A stretch of 64,000 bases of DNA from Chitinophaga agri (GTDB taxonomy: Bacteria; Bacteroidota; Bacteroidia; Chitinophagales; Chitinophagaceae), in assembly GCF_010093065.1 (NCBI RefSeq), contig NZ_CP048113.1:124001-188000 (forward strand), written 5' to 3'. The translations under genes and the position numbers were made by a program. This document shows, in pieces, positions 15,422 to 25,336 of the stretch (its first letter is position 1; each line of letters starts with the position of its first letter). The notes beneath the pieces were generated by a model that did not search any database, was not told the origin of the DNA, and saw only the letters and a program-made list of their open reading frames with translations.

Positions 15422-18400
15422 CCTCCCACTACCTCTACCGTGCTTTTTCCATTGGCCATCCGGATCACTTTTATCTGTGCAGGGATACGTTCTGTCATTT
15501 CCTGTACGTGAGAGATCACCCCAACTTTACGTCCCTGGTTATGTAAACGTTCCAGGGCATCTACTGCTACATTCAGGGTATCCGGATCGAGTGCGCCGAA
15601 ACCTTCATCAATGAACAGGGATTCTACCTTCATCTTGCTGGAAGATAAAGAGGCCAGCCCCAGCGCCAGTGCCAGTGATACCAGGAAGGATTCTCCACCG
15701 GAAAGTGAGAAGACCGTTCTGAGTTCATCACCCATATCTTTATCCAGTATCTGCAATCCGAGGGTACCAGGTATACGCTGCAGTTTATAGCGGGTGGTCA
15801 GCATCGCCAGGTGCATGTTGGCATAGCCCAGCAAAATGTCCAGTGTATATTCCTGGGCTATCTGCCGGAACTTTTTACCATCAGCAGAGCCGATCAGTTC
15901 ATTCAGTCTGCCCCAGTTTTCGTGTATAGCTGTTTTGGCTTCAATGTTCTTTTGTAAGCCGCCGATGGTATCTTTGTTCTTTTTATCTTCCCAGAGTTTG
16001 TAATCAACTTTACTCTTTTCCGCAGAGAGCTGTTCCAGTGTTTGTCTGGCTTCACCGGCAAGCGCGGTCACCTCTTCCAATCCACGTTCACTCGTGCGTT
16101 TCTGCAGATGATTGGTGACCTGCAGCTCACGTTCTTCCAACGTGGCTTTCGTCGTAGTGACGGCAGTCCGCAAAGCATTGATCGTTTTTCTTTCGGTGTC
16201 TATCCAGGCGGCAGAATAAGCCAGTAAACTGGTCAGGTCTGGTTCTGATAGTTGTACACCATCTGTCGATGCATAGGCATCCAGCCATTCCTTAATGGCT
16301 GCACTTATCTGTGCGATATTGTGATGGATATTGTTGATATCGGCGGATGTCTGTTCTCTGGAAACCGTATAACCACGGAGCTCTTCCCGCAGATTATTCA
16401 ATTCTTTCGCTGCTGCTTGTTGCGTAGCAACCGCATTGTCCATCGCCTGTTTCAGTCGTTGTTCAAACACACTGACAGCAGCGCCGTTCAGTAATCGCTG
16501 GCGCTCCTGCGTAAGGGTGTCGAACTGTGTTTGCTGTGTATTGAGATCATGGATCCTTTCATTCAGCTCTGCCGCGATCAGCGGACCTTGTTTACTCATC
16601 TCCTGCAACGCTGACTGATGCTCACGCAGTAACTGCGTATTATCCGTGATTGCCTGCACATGCTCTTTCCACTGTACGGCGAAGGCGCGGATACTGTTGT
16701 CAAATCCCTGCGGATCCTTTTTCCAGTTGTCTATCCAGGCGGGATTGTTAAAGTGTGGCGCCAGCAGTTCCGTCATGGTGTGCAGACTCTCTGTGATATT
16801 AGCCAGTTGCTTTTCAATATGCCGTTGCGCTTCCTCTTTACTGGATTTTTCCCGCTGCCTGTCTTTCAGGCTATCCCCCGTAGCGGTCAGTTTATGCTGT
16901 AAGGCATCCAGTTGTATTTTCAGCTGATCGGCTTCTTTCCTTTTTTCTTCATATGCCTGTAGTTGCTGCGTCGTCTGCTGATGTTCATCATGCAGCTCCT
17001 GTACGCGGGCAGCCAGCCATGCTTTCCTGCTTTCGGCAGGCAGGGTTTGACTGGCCGTTGCCAGACTAAACGTCATCCATGTTTTTTCCAGGGAAGTGAT
17101 CTGCTCACTTCTGCGTGCCAGCATACCTTCATACATACTGCCGTCTGTATCCAGTTTCCTGGTGAGCTGTTCCAGAGTGCTGATATCACCCTGTAAGCTA
17201 TTGTATGTTTGCAGGGCTTTTTTATATTCCTCTTCCAGTCCCAGTAATATGGTGTGTTCTACCGGATTACCTCCTGCAAAGGGATGTGCTGTACTACCGC
17301 ACACGGGGCAGGGTTCATCCTGTATCAGCTGCGCACGCAACGCTTCAACGTTCTCTGCTATCTGCAGGCGTGCCTGTTGTAATAGTTTGTCAGTGAGGTC
17401 TTTTTGTGTCTGCGCAACGATCAGTTGCGCTTTCTTATCTTTAAGCACCGTTGTTTTTTCGAGCAGTTCCTGCTGGCAATTTTCCAGTAGGCGCACCGTA
17501 TGTTCCTTTTCCTGCAAATTGCTCAGCAGCAGATCCCAGTGCCCTTTTGCCGCCTCGCCTTCCCTGATATGCTGTATCAGCGATGACTGTTGATCCTTTA
17601 ACGCATCGACGGGCATCTGTCCGATGGCCACGTGCAGGGTATCGAATGCCTTTTGGAGGTCAGACAGCTGTTGTTGTTCATCCAACACTTTTTCCTGCAG
17701 GGCCGTGATCTGTTCCTGTGCTTTTTTTATGAAGCTGCTGTTATCCTGTTGTTCCCTTAATGCCTCCTGTTGTCTGGGTAACAGACTGGCAGCATGACTC
17801 AGCTGTGTCCTGATCTCAATATCATTCTCTGCGATATCTTTTTTACCGAGGTGATCCCGCTGCCATTGCTGTAATTTTTCAATCGTCGCGGTCACCACCG
17901 TGATCTCCTGTTCCTTATTTTCGAACACTTTCAGGTGGTCCTGTTGTTTCTTTTCAGCCACATCAGCTGCCGCCTTTGCAAGGCTCACCCGTTGCGCTTT
18001 CTCACCGATCAGCGTGTCGAGGTGACGCGCCCTCTCTATATCTGGTTGAGAGGCAGCAGCAGCCTGTTGTTGTTCCTGTACGGCGGTATCTGCCTCCGAT
18101 AAAGCCTGCATCGCCTGCTGCTGACGCTCAGTGGTCTGTACGATCCGGTTTGTGATCTCCGCGAGCGCGGCCTCTTTTACTGATAGTTCCCTTTCATAGG
18201 ATCGTCTGGCTTCTACCGGGCCTCTGGCTGGCTGCACCTGTTCCACCTGGGTGAAGGTGCGGATGCTGTCGGCCGCATTCTCTATCGCTGTGAGGGCTTC
18301 TGTATACTTTCCTGCCGCTACATTCCGGTTATCCTGTAGTGTACCCAGCAGCTGATGCCAGTTGATTTCGGCGTTAAGGGTATTGATCGTTTGTTGCTGT

Positions 18401-19152
18401 GTTGCAATGGAAGCAGTGAGCGTGCTTTGCTGTTCGGTGAAGCTGGTCCTTTCTTCTTCCGACAAACTGACGATCCCTGCGATCTGTTGTTTCAGTTGTT
18501 TCAGCTCAGTATCAGCCTCTTTGAACTTTTCAAATACACCTACTGAGATCTCCGAATAGATATTGGTACCTGTCAGCTTTTCCAGCAGGGAAGCTTTCGC
18601 GTCTTTGTCCGCTTTCAGGAAGGCGGTGAAGTCGCCCTGTGCCAGTAAGACGGAGCGGGTGAACTGTTCGAAGTTCAGGCCGACCACCCTTTCTATTTCG
18701 CGCAGTGTCTCGGTTTTCTTTCCAGGCACAGGGGTATTGGTACTCAGGTTAAAGAGTTCCACGGTATCTGTCTGCAGGTTTCCATCTATCTTATTACGGG
18801 CACGTTTGACTGACCAGGTAGCCCGGTAGTTATGACCATCTATGCCGGCGAAGGAGACCTCTGCAAATCCATCCGCAGTGCCATCCCGCAGGATGCCCCT
18901 GATATCGCCCTGATTGAGCTTGTTTCCGGTTCTGTCCTGTATCTCTACGCCAGTCTCTTTCGCCTGCTGATAGCGCGGTGTTTTGGCATATAATGCCAGA
19001 CACAGGGCATCGAGCAGCGTGGATTTACCTGCCCCTGTCGGGCCGGTAATGGCAAAGATCCCCGCCTTGCTGAGTGGTTCTTTTGTAAAATCTATTTCGT
19101 TGGTATCTTCGAGTGATGCCAGGTTCTTTAAACGAATGGCTAATATCTTCAT
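15418..19152 (-). CDS. sbcC: SbcC (Rad50-like) exonuclease subunit
   Basis: A 1244-residue SMC-like ATPase. Walker A GPTGAGKST is at 37-45, two long coiled-coil arms flank a zinc hook C-P-V-C (C615, C618), the signature LSGGE lies near 1140, and Walker B L-F-I-D-E (D1182, E1183) near the C-terminus. With SbcD it forms the nuclease that opens hairpins and processes double-strand ends and blocked DNA termini. It starts 6 bp after the sbcD stop, so the two are co-transcribed. The length is somewhat above the E. coli protein, normal for Bacteroidota. Confidence 0.95.
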   Translation of the reverse strand: MKILAIRLKNLASLEDTNEIDFTKEPLSKAGIFAITGPTGAGKSTLLDALCLALYAKTPRYQQAKETGVEIQDRTGNKLNQGDIRGILRDGTADGFAEVSFAGIDGHNYRATWSVKRARNKIDGNLQTDTVELFNLSTNTPVPGKKTETLREIERVVGLNFEQFTRSVLLAQGDFTAFLKADKDAKASLLEKLTGTNIYSEISVGVFEKFKEADTELKQLKQQIAGIVSLSEEERTSFTEQQSTLTASIATQQQTINTLNAEINWHQLLGTLQDNRNVAAGKYTEALTAIENAADSIRTFTQVEQVQPARGPVEARRSYERELSVKEAALAEITNRIVQTTERQQQAMQALSEADTAVQEQQQAAAASQPDIERARHLDTLIGEKAQRVSLAKAAADVAEKKQQDHLKVFENKEQEITVVTATIEKLQQWQRDHLGKKDIAENDIEIRTQLSHAASLLPRQQEALREQQDNSSFIKKAQEQITALQEKVLDEQQQLSDLQKAFDTLHVAIGQMPVDALKDQQSSLIQHIREGEAAKGHWDLLLSNLQEKEHTVRLLENCQQELLEKTTVLKDKKAQLIVAQTQKDLTDKLLQQARLQIAENVEALRAQLIQDEPCPVCGSTAHPFAGGNPVEHTILLGLEEEYKKALQTYNSLQGDISTLEQLTRKLDTDGSMYEGMLARRSEQITSLEKTWMTFSLATASQTLPAESRKAWLAARVQELHDEHQQTTQQLQAYEEKRKEADQLKIQLDALQHKLTATGDSLKDRQREKSSKEEAQRHIEKQLANITESLHTMTELLAPHFNNPAWIDNWKKDPQGFDNSIRAFAVQWKEHVQAITDNTQLLREHQSALQEMSKQGPLIAAELNERIHDLNTQQTQFDTLTQERQRLLNGAAVSVFEQRLKQAMDNAVATQQAAAKELNNLREELRGYTVSREQTSADINNIHHNIAQISAAIKEWLDAYASTDGVQLSEPDLTSLLAYSAAWIDTERKTINALRTAVTTTKATLEERELQVTNHLQKRTSERGLEEVTALAGEARQTLEQLSAEKSKVDYKLWEDKKNKDTIGGLQKNIEAKTAIHENWGRLNELIGSADGKKFRQIAQEYTLDILLGYANMHLAMLTTRYKLQRIPGTLGLQILDKDMGDELRTVFSLSGGESFLVSLALALGLASLSSSKMKVESLFIDEGFGALDPDTLNVAVDALERLHNQGRKVGVISHVQEMTERIPAQIKVIRMANGKSTVEVVGG

Positions 19153-19158
19153 GCGTTT

Positions 19159-20400
19159 TTACTGCTCTTTTGTAGTGATCTCCTGCAATACCTGGTTGAA
19201 AAGGCTGACCAGTTCTTCCGGTGCTTCATTGTTATAGCTGGCTTTAAAGGCCTTCTGAAATATATCCAGTGGCTTTAATTCCTGCAGCTGATCTGTGCGC
19301 ATCACAGTGTCTGTTTCATTTTCTCCGGATGACAGGCGGCTTGTTTCAATCTTTGCCAGCTTTACGTGTTTGCCGGTAAGGGCGGTTTCTATCTTGTGTC
19401 TTAATGCCGGTTCGGGCCCTTCCAGCAGCACACGTACTTCCAGGTAAGGCGCGGTGTGCAGATGGTCAGTAGCCGCTGGTAACTGCAGGAGCTCTTCTAA
19501 TACAGTGGCCAGTGGCTGCGGCTTAGCCGGTACGCGTAGCAGCTCGGTGGTGACCGGTATCTCCAGCAGGGCAACATTACTGAGTACGCCGCCGGTAATA
19601 TCGAAAGTCACTACCTGGTGTTTGTAGTTCCTTTCTGAAAATGACATGGGCAGCGGACTACCACTGTACCGGATGTTTTCTTTCCCGCCTATTTTCTGGG
19701 CTTTGTGTATGTGTCCTAATGCGGTATAGATGATGTCGTCATGGAAGGCGCTGACAGGAACATATTCCACCCCACCCATGATCAGTCTTTCTTTATCATC
19801 GTGCTCATTCTTTTCGGCATTGAGTGTATGCAGATGTGCCATGGCGATGATGCCCTGGTCCGGTTGCTTTATGGTCAGCGCGTGCTCATAGGATTCCCTG
19901 TAGAGGGCAACCACCCCATCCACATAGGGCGTCTCGCTTTCCGCTACCGCGGGATAGTCTCCCATGCGCAGGAAAGGGATAGCCATACACCAGAGCACCG
20001 TTGCCCCTGTTCTATCCTTCACAGGGATCAGCATTTTTTCATAGTCGATCGTACCATCTTCTTTCCGCTCGATCGTACCGATAATATGAATGTCAGACGA
20101 TTCCAGCAGCGGTTTAGGCGCTTCCAGCCTTGCTGCTGAGTCATGGTTACCTGCCGTGACAATGATCTGTAAACCGGGTTGTGCCTTCATGGCACTATTG
20201 AGAAAGGAATAGAATAATTTAACCGAAGTAGCGGAGGGGTTAGCTACATCAAACACGTCCCCACTGATGATCAATAACTCAATATCTTCTTTCTTAATGG
20301 TATCTGTCAGCCAGTACAGGAACTGCTGGTGTTCATATGTTCTGTCATACTGATAGAAGGTTTGTCCTATATGCCAGTCTGCAGTATGCAATATTTTCAT
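19159..20400 (-). CDS. sbcD: SbcD (Mre11-like) exonuclease subunit
   Basis: A 413-residue calcineurin-like phosphoesterase. Metal-binding motifs in order: D8-x-H10 (TADWHIG), G-D-x-x-D (ISGDVFD), G-N-H-D (TAGNHDS), H-L-H (MAHLHTL) and G-H-I-H. The C-terminal capping domain ends shortly before sbcC. It is the manganese-dependent nuclease subunit of SbcCD. A -7-like box TATTTTTG (minus strand, 20461-20468) lies about 60 bp upstream of its start and is the likely promoter of the pair. Confidence 0.95.
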   Translation of the reverse strand: MKILHTADWHIGQTFYQYDRTYEHQQFLYWLTDTIKKEDIELLIISGDVFDVANPSATSVKLFYSFLNSAMKAQPGLQIIVTAGNHDSAARLEAPKPLLESSDIHIIGTIERKEDGTIDYEKMLIPVKDRTGATVLWCMAIPFLRMGDYPAVAESETPYVDGVVALYRESYEHALTIKQPDQGIIAMAHLHTLNAEKNEHDDKERLIMGGVEYVPVSAFHDDIIYTALGHIHKAQKIGGKENIRYSGSPLPMSFSERNYKHQVVTFDITGGVLSNVALLEIPVTTELLRVPAKPQPLATVLEELLQLPAATDHLHTAPYLEVRVLLEGPEPALRHKIETALTGKHVKLAKIETSRLSSGENETDTVMRTDQLQELKPLDIFQKAFKASYNNEAPEELVSLFNQVLQEITTKEQ

Positions 20401-20460
20401 CTGATAATTTTTGCCTTGAAAATCTACCGGTGGCTGATCGGGTCAACGGGCCGGTGACTG

Positions 20461-20468
20461 CAAAAATA
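20461..20468 (-). promoter_or_regulatory. Putative sbcDC promoter -7 box
   Basis: On the minus strand TATTTTTG matches TAnnTTTG exactly, about 60 bp upstream of the sbcD ATG. No well-placed TTTG -33 element is clear. Confidence 0.4.
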
Positions 20469-20559
20469 AGTATTGTAGGGGAAAGGTGAGAGGTGTGGTG
20501 TAATGACACCTGTATTATCCCGGATCGGATGTCATGGATTTTATTTTATCTTAGTCTAT

Positions 20560-20817
20560 ATGAGGAAATATCCAATAGGCATACAGGATTTTGGCGAAAT
20601 ACGAAATGGACGATATTTATATATAGACAAAACGCGACTGATCTACACGCTGATAGAATCAGGCAAGTACTATTTTTTAAGTCGCCCGAGGCGATTTGGT
20701 AAATCCCTGTTACTGCCTACCATTAAGGAAATCTTTAATGGTAATAAAGAATTATTTAAAGGCCTTTGGATAGAGGAGCAGTGGAACTGGGAGCAGACAC
20801 ATCCCGTAATACATTAG
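20560..20817 (+). pseudogene. Remnant of an AAA-ATPase / PD-(D/E)XK nuclease-like protein
   Basis: An 85-residue ORF that matches only the N-terminus of the large Bacteroidota AAA-ATPase-like family (DUF of about 500-600 residues): Y-P-I-G-I-Q-D-F, Y-I-D-K-T-x-L-I, R-P-R-R-F-G-K-S-L-L, L-F-K-G-L-W-I-E. It stops right after H-P-V-I-H, where the family normally continues for several hundred residues. The following 135 bp show no continuation in any frame that I can recognise. I read it as a deletion remnant. Confidence 0.75.
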
Positions 20818-20952
20818 CTGGTTCCTTTTCCGGAAACGCGCATAGCATTCCTCCCGCAATAGCAACTATGCAGTGAAACTGAGTCAAACAGACCAACATT
20901 TAGTCAGGTATTTACGACCGGTAACAAACGATCAACATAAGTCAACGCTGCT

Positions 20953-21492
20953 TTAATCAAGTAGCACTTCTTTCACCGTCTGCCTGCCCGGTAAGTCCTG
21001 CGCTATCACAATGATTTTGCCGCCAGCAGGCAGTGACGCCGCCTTATAACGCCATTCTATCCCATTCCAGCCCAATTCCGCTCTTCCACTCTCTTTGACC
21101 ACTCCGTCCGCATCGAGTACTTTCACTTCTACTTTCGCTACGCGGAATTCATCCTTAGCCGTTACCACCACATCATTCTCTTCCAGCCTGATATTCTGTA
21201 CTTCCGGAGAACGGTAGGCATCTTTTACCGCCATATTATAGGCATTCTGCCCCGGACCTGCCATTGATGCATAATATTCCTTTACCGCAGGATCTGCAAT
21301 CATTACCTGGGCTAACGCTGATGCCACAAGCATTTTATGCCTCGCTTCCAGCTGTTTTTTTGTAGGTTTTTTCGTAGACGGGCCGCGTTTCTTCGCCATA
21401 ATGATCTGCCCGTTCCGTTCGTAGATGGTGAGTTGTCCGCCGATAGTACCCCGGACAAGCTGCATGAGGATGTTATCCTTGATAATTGCCAT
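20953..21492 (-). CDS. Hypothetical protein
   Basis: A 179-residue protein; ATG 21490-21492 chosen (MAIIKDNILMQLVRG). The N-terminal third is basic (A-K-K-R-G-P-S-T-K-K-P-T-K-K), and the C-terminal half alternates beta-strands (V-A-K-V-E-V-K-V-L-D, W-N-G-I-E-W-R-Y-K), looking like a small Ig-like or beta-sandwich fold. The pattern recalls unannotated Bacteroidota proteins beginning with M-A-I-I-x-x-x-I-L, but no function is known to me. No signal peptide is seen. Confidence 0.6.
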   Translation of the reverse strand: MAIIKDNILMQLVRGTIGGQLTIYERNGQIIMAKKRGPSTKKPTKKQLEARHKMLVASALAQVMIADPAVKEYYASMAGPGQNAYNMAVKDAYRSPEVQNIRLEENDVVVTAKDEFRVAKVEVKVLDADGVVKESGRAELGWNGIEWRYKAASLPAGGKIIVIAQDLPGRQTVKEVLLD

Positions 21493-21577
21493 AATAGTTG
21501 CTTTTGAGGTTGTACTGAACAAAGGTAAAAGGTTCGGCTAACCTACCATTGCACCGTGATATAAAAATGAAGTTTTC

Positions 21578-21614
21578 AGGTCACTTCAGTATCAGTAGGA
21601 TATTCAAGTGACCT
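21578..21614. repeat. Stem-loop between the TonB receptor and the hypothetical gene
   Basis: AGGTCACTT (21578-21586) pairs with AAGTGACCT (21606-21614), with a 19-nt loop. A short T-run follows on the plus strand. It could help end transcription between the receptor gene, which ends at 21708, and the gene starting at 21492, but the loop is long for a classical terminator. Confidence 0.35.
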
Positions 21615-21707
21615 TTTACTGCCCTGTTAATCACCTGATGCATTGGAATGTCACAGGTCTTTCTATCGGACATCCGACGGTGCATAAAGCCGGGAAAGAG
21701 TGGCGTA

Positions 21708-24110
21708 TCAGAACTTGTAGTTATAGCCTGCACGTACTACCTGTGTTTCATTATAGTCGGTACTGGTATAATGGAACCCCTTGCCCCGCACGGCTCTTTT
21801 ATTCCGCAGGGTATTCGCTACATCGGTGGCATTGACAAAGAGTTCTCCCTTGCCCTGCTGGATCGTCTTTTTTACCCCGATGTCCACCCCGAAGCGGGAA
21901 TAGGTCTTACCCTGTGGTACCAGGTCAGGGCCCTGGTAAATCGCCGTTAATTGAGCGTCTATCTGCCGGGCGAAATGGAACTGGCCATTCAGTTTGATAT
22001 TTCCGGAGAAAGTACTTTCCCGCGCAGCGCTGAACACGTTCTCTACCGGATACCGGTTCACAACCGTAAAGGAGTCGATGATATTGTTATATCCATTCAG
22101 GTTCAGGTTGAAGGTGGCCCGGTTGGATACCTTCCGGGATAACAGCAGTTCGATACCGGTCCTATAACTCTTGCCGGCATTCTGGAAGATGTTATAAATG
22201 ATGGTACTGCCCGGTACGGTACTGCCAATGCGGGTAATAGTGGCATCCATACGCTTATGATAGATGGAAGAGAAGAGGTAGCCTTTGTTCCAGCTGCGCT
22301 TATTGCCCAGTTCGAAGGTATTGGTATACTGCGGACGAAGGGCCGGGTTGCCGACCTTGATGATTTCGGCATCGTCGTATTTGGGGAAGATGCGGATATC
22401 GACTTCATTCGGCCGGTCTACACGGCGGCTATAGAAGAAGGACAGTTTGTTGTTTTCGCTCAGCTTGTAGGCCAGTCGCAGGTCGGGGAATGGCTGGGTA
22501 TAGTGGTAACCGTCGCTCTTGTATACCGGGTGGTCCGGATTGACATCGTAGTTCAGGTCTACATATTCCAGGCGCAACCCGGCTTCCAGTTCAAAACGGG
22601 TGTTTTCGTAGAGGTAGTTGCCATATACGGCCGGGATGTTTTCCCGGTATTTGGTCAGACCGCCGGCATGGGCATCCAGTACGGAATGAACACCGGGTTT
22701 GAAGTCCATGTTCACAGGAATATACCGGTACCGGTATTTCACCCCGGCTTCAAAACGCCCGTGGCGGATCGGCTGTACATAGTCGACGCTCAGGTCTGTC
22801 ACATGTTCATCTGACAATACCTTAAAAGAGTCTGCACCAGTGTATTCAGGCATTATGTTAGTAAAGAAGTATTTCTCATCCTCCCGGTGAAAAGTGCTGC
22901 TCAGGGAGACGTTCAGCATTCTGCCGGGGGCAGCGAAGTTGTGTTGCCAGATGGCGGCACCGACAATGGTCGTCTTCAGTTCATCCTCCAGGAACTGCCA
23001 GAGGCGCTGCCTTGCTGTAAGATCGCTGTTAAAGAAAGGCTCATCGCCATGATCAAGTATTTTCTCGGTACCATACATACCCGATACGGTGAGGGTGTTC
23101 CTGTCATTGATCGCCCAGTCCATACCGGCTTTTACGTTGGAGAAGTTGGTGTTCCTGTTACGTTTTGTTTGTTGCCTGACGGTATCTCCGTTGTCATAGT
23201 AACGATCTGTAAATTCATTTTTGTTCAGTGTTCTTGTGTACAGATCGTCTGCCTGAAGGAATAAATTGACCTTATTCTTTTTGTAGTTCAGCGACAGGGA
23301 GGGGTTGATCTTTGGCGTACGCTGGTATTGTGGCCTGATACCCGGCAGATTTGCCTTTTTGATCCATAGGGCGCCGGCACCTCCACTTAGCCCTATTTTG
23401 CCGTTAGAGCCTTCCTTTTTTTCTTTTTTGTAGATGATATTGATGATGCCCGCATTGCCATTCGCATCGTACCTGGCAGACGGATTATTGATGATCTCAA
23501 TCTTGTCAATAGCAGATGCCGGGATGTTGTCGAGACTTGTTTGTCCGCCGAAACCGGTGATCGCTGTCTGCTTCCCGTCTATCAGTACCATCACTTTATC
23601 ACTACCTCGCAGTATGATCCTGCCGTCCTGGGTCGTTACACCCGGCAGGTTCTTCATAGCTTCCAGCACGGAACCGCCTGCCTGACTGATATTGTCCGCC
23701 ACATGGAAGGTTTTCTTATCCAGGCGTATGGCTTCCTGCTGCCCTGTAATAGTGACGGTATTCAGCGAAGCGGGATCAGGATACAATTCGATGCTGCCGA
23801 GTTCCAGTATAGGGGTTAACTGTCCGGCAGTGACGGATTGTGTAACCGGCTGATAACCCAGGTAGGAGAATGTCAGCAGATAATTTCCGGGATTGACATC
23901 GGTGATCCTGAAACGGCCGTCATCCCCCGTGATCGTACCTGTGATAAAGGTGCTGTCTTTTACCTTCGTAAGGGTAACACTGACGAATGGCAGGACGGTT
24001 TTATTGCTTGCCGATTTGACCTGGCCGGCGAGGGCCACTTTAGGGGATTGCGCATGAACAATGGATACAACGGAAAGTAAGAGAATAGAAATGAACGGGA
24101 CACACTTCAT
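21708..24110 (-). CDS. TonB-dependent outer membrane receptor (OMP beta-barrel family)
   Basis: An 800-residue protein with a signal peptide (about 1-20), a carboxypeptidase-regulatory-like beta-sandwich (about 27-110), a plug domain (about 120-225, including L-R-G-S-D-K-V-M-V-L-I-D-G-K-Q) and a beta-barrel to the C-terminal V-R-A-G-Y-N-Y-K-F. This is the SusC-unrelated receptor family common in Bacteroidota; no SusD partner is next to it, so a polysaccharide locus is not indicated. The ligand is unknown. An OmpR/histidine-kinase pair lies upstream on the same strand. Confidence 0.88.
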   Translation of the reverse strand: MKCVPFISILLLSVVSIVHAQSPKVALAGQVKSASNKTVLPFVSVTLTKVKDSTFITGTITGDDGRFRITDVNPGNYLLTFSYLGYQPVTQSVTAGQLTPILELGSIELYPDPASLNTVTITGQQEAIRLDKKTFHVADNISQAGGSVLEAMKNLPGVTTQDGRIILRGSDKVMVLIDGKQTAITGFGGQTSLDNIPASAIDKIEIINNPSARYDANGNAGIINIIYKKEKKEGSNGKIGLSGGAGALWIKKANLPGIRPQYQRTPKINPSLSLNYKKNKVNLFLQADDLYTRTLNKNEFTDRYYDNGDTVRQQTKRNRNTNFSNVKAGMDWAINDRNTLTVSGMYGTEKILDHGDEPFFNSDLTARQRLWQFLEDELKTTIVGAAIWQHNFAAPGRMLNVSLSSTFHREDEKYFFTNIMPEYTGADSFKVLSDEHVTDLSVDYVQPIRHGRFEAGVKYRYRYIPVNMDFKPGVHSVLDAHAGGLTKYRENIPAVYGNYLYENTRFELEAGLRLEYVDLNYDVNPDHPVYKSDGYHYTQPFPDLRLAYKLSENNKLSFFYSRRVDRPNEVDIRIFPKYDDAEIIKVGNPALRPQYTNTFELGNKRSWNKGYLFSSIYHKRMDATITRIGSTVPGSTIIYNIFQNAGKSYRTGIELLLSRKVSNRATFNLNLNGYNNIIDSFTVVNRYPVENVFSAARESTFSGNIKLNGQFHFARQIDAQLTAIYQGPDLVPQGKTYSRFGVDIGVKKTIQQGKGELFVNATDVANTLRNKRAVRGKGFHYTSTDYNETQVVRAGYNYKF

Positions 24111-24292
24111 GCAGTAAGATTTTCTGCATAGTTAAGACCGGAATCTAACGACTTTCTAAAGTACGTGGGGGTGTATATGCCTGGTGAATGACTATTTTAC
24201 AACAGCCACCCAGACGAAGAAATACCGAACAAAAAAACATCGCGCAACAGAAAATAAACCTCTTTGGAAGACTACAAACAAGCGTGGCATTT

Positions 24293-25336
24293 TCAGAACC
24301 TCACCGAAAACACATGCCGTTCATTCGCAAATTCATATGCCGATCTCCACTGATACCTGTTACAGATCTGCTGCACCAGCGATAGTCCCAGTCCGGTGCC
24401 CGGCGTATCGGAAGAGGTACTGCCGAAGCGTTTAAATACCTGTTCCTGCTGTAAACTGGTTGTACCGGGATTAGCAATATGCAGGCATTGATCTGTTAGT
24501 ACGATCTCAATGGTATTATCGGCTGGTGTGTAGCGGATGGCGTTTGTGATCAGGTTGTTTAACAGTATTTCGATCAGTATCTTATTACCCTCTATGGTGA
24601 CCCCGGGGGCAATGTCAGTTTGCAGCAGCAGTTGTTTGTTTTCCGAGAAAACGGAAAATATTTGCAGGGTGCTTTTCAGCAGACCGGAAAGATCGATCGT
24701 CTCACGATCCATAAACTGGCTGTTCTCGATCTTGGTGAGCAGTAACAGGTTCTTATTGATGCGCGTGACCCGGGCGAGCGCCTTGTTGGCTTCCTCTATC
24801 AGATCGTATTGTTCGTTCGTCAGTACTTTTGTTTGCAGCAGCAGGTCTAATTTGGACTGTATTATAGCCAGTGGCGTTTGCAGTTCATGGGAGGCGTTAT
24901 CAGCAAATTCTTTCTGCTGATTGTAGACGGTAATATTACCGGCGATCAGTTTTTCCAGGCTTTTGTTCAGCTCTGAAAATTCTTCTATATCGGTATGTTC
25001 AAAGACGACAGGCTGCTGCTGATCGAGATTAAAGTTCCTGATGTGTGCCAGACTTTTATGGAATGGTTGCCAGAGGCGCCTGGAAATACGGCGGTTCAGC
25101 AGGATAAAGCCGATCATCAGCAGGAGGAAGAACAGCATGGTCAGTCCGGTGACGATACCAATGATCAGATACCGGTCTTCACGTCCGGCAGCGGCAGTCA
25201 GTTCGATATGATGTTCATTAAGTTCATGACGCCACAGCAGATTGATCATGTAGTAATACACCGGGATACTGAGCACCAGCACGATGCCGGCATATACCAT
25301 AAAGCGCTTCATGGTACGGTTTAGCAGTTTACTCAT
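24293..25336 (-). CDS. Sensor histidine kinase
   Basis: A 347-residue inner-membrane kinase. Two membrane segments (about 13-34 and 57-81) enclose a very short periplasmic loop, followed by a HAMP-like linker, the H-box with His150 (NASHELQTPLA), and an ATPase domain with N (N-L-I-T-N-A-I-R-Y), D-x-G-like and G-T-G-L-G-L motifs. The start codon overlaps the response-regulator stop as ATGA, showing tight coupling. The small periplasmic part suggests membrane or intracellular sensing. Confidence 0.93.
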   Translation of the reverse strand: MSKLLNRTMKRFMVYAGIVLVLSIPVYYYMINLLWRHELNEHHIELTAAAGREDRYLIIGIVTGLTMLFFLLLMIGFILLNRRISRRLWQPFHKSLAHIRNFNLDQQQPVVFEHTDIEEFSELNKSLEKLIAGNITVYNQQKEFADNASHELQTPLAIIQSKLDLLLQTKVLTNEQYDLIEEANKALARVTRINKNLLLLTKIENSQFMDRETIDLSGLLKSTLQIFSVFSENKQLLLQTDIAPGVTIEGNKILIEILLNNLITNAIRYTPADNTIEIVLTDQCLHIANPGTTSLQQEQVFKRFGSTSSDTPGTGLGLSLVQQICNRYQWRSAYEFANERHVFSVRF

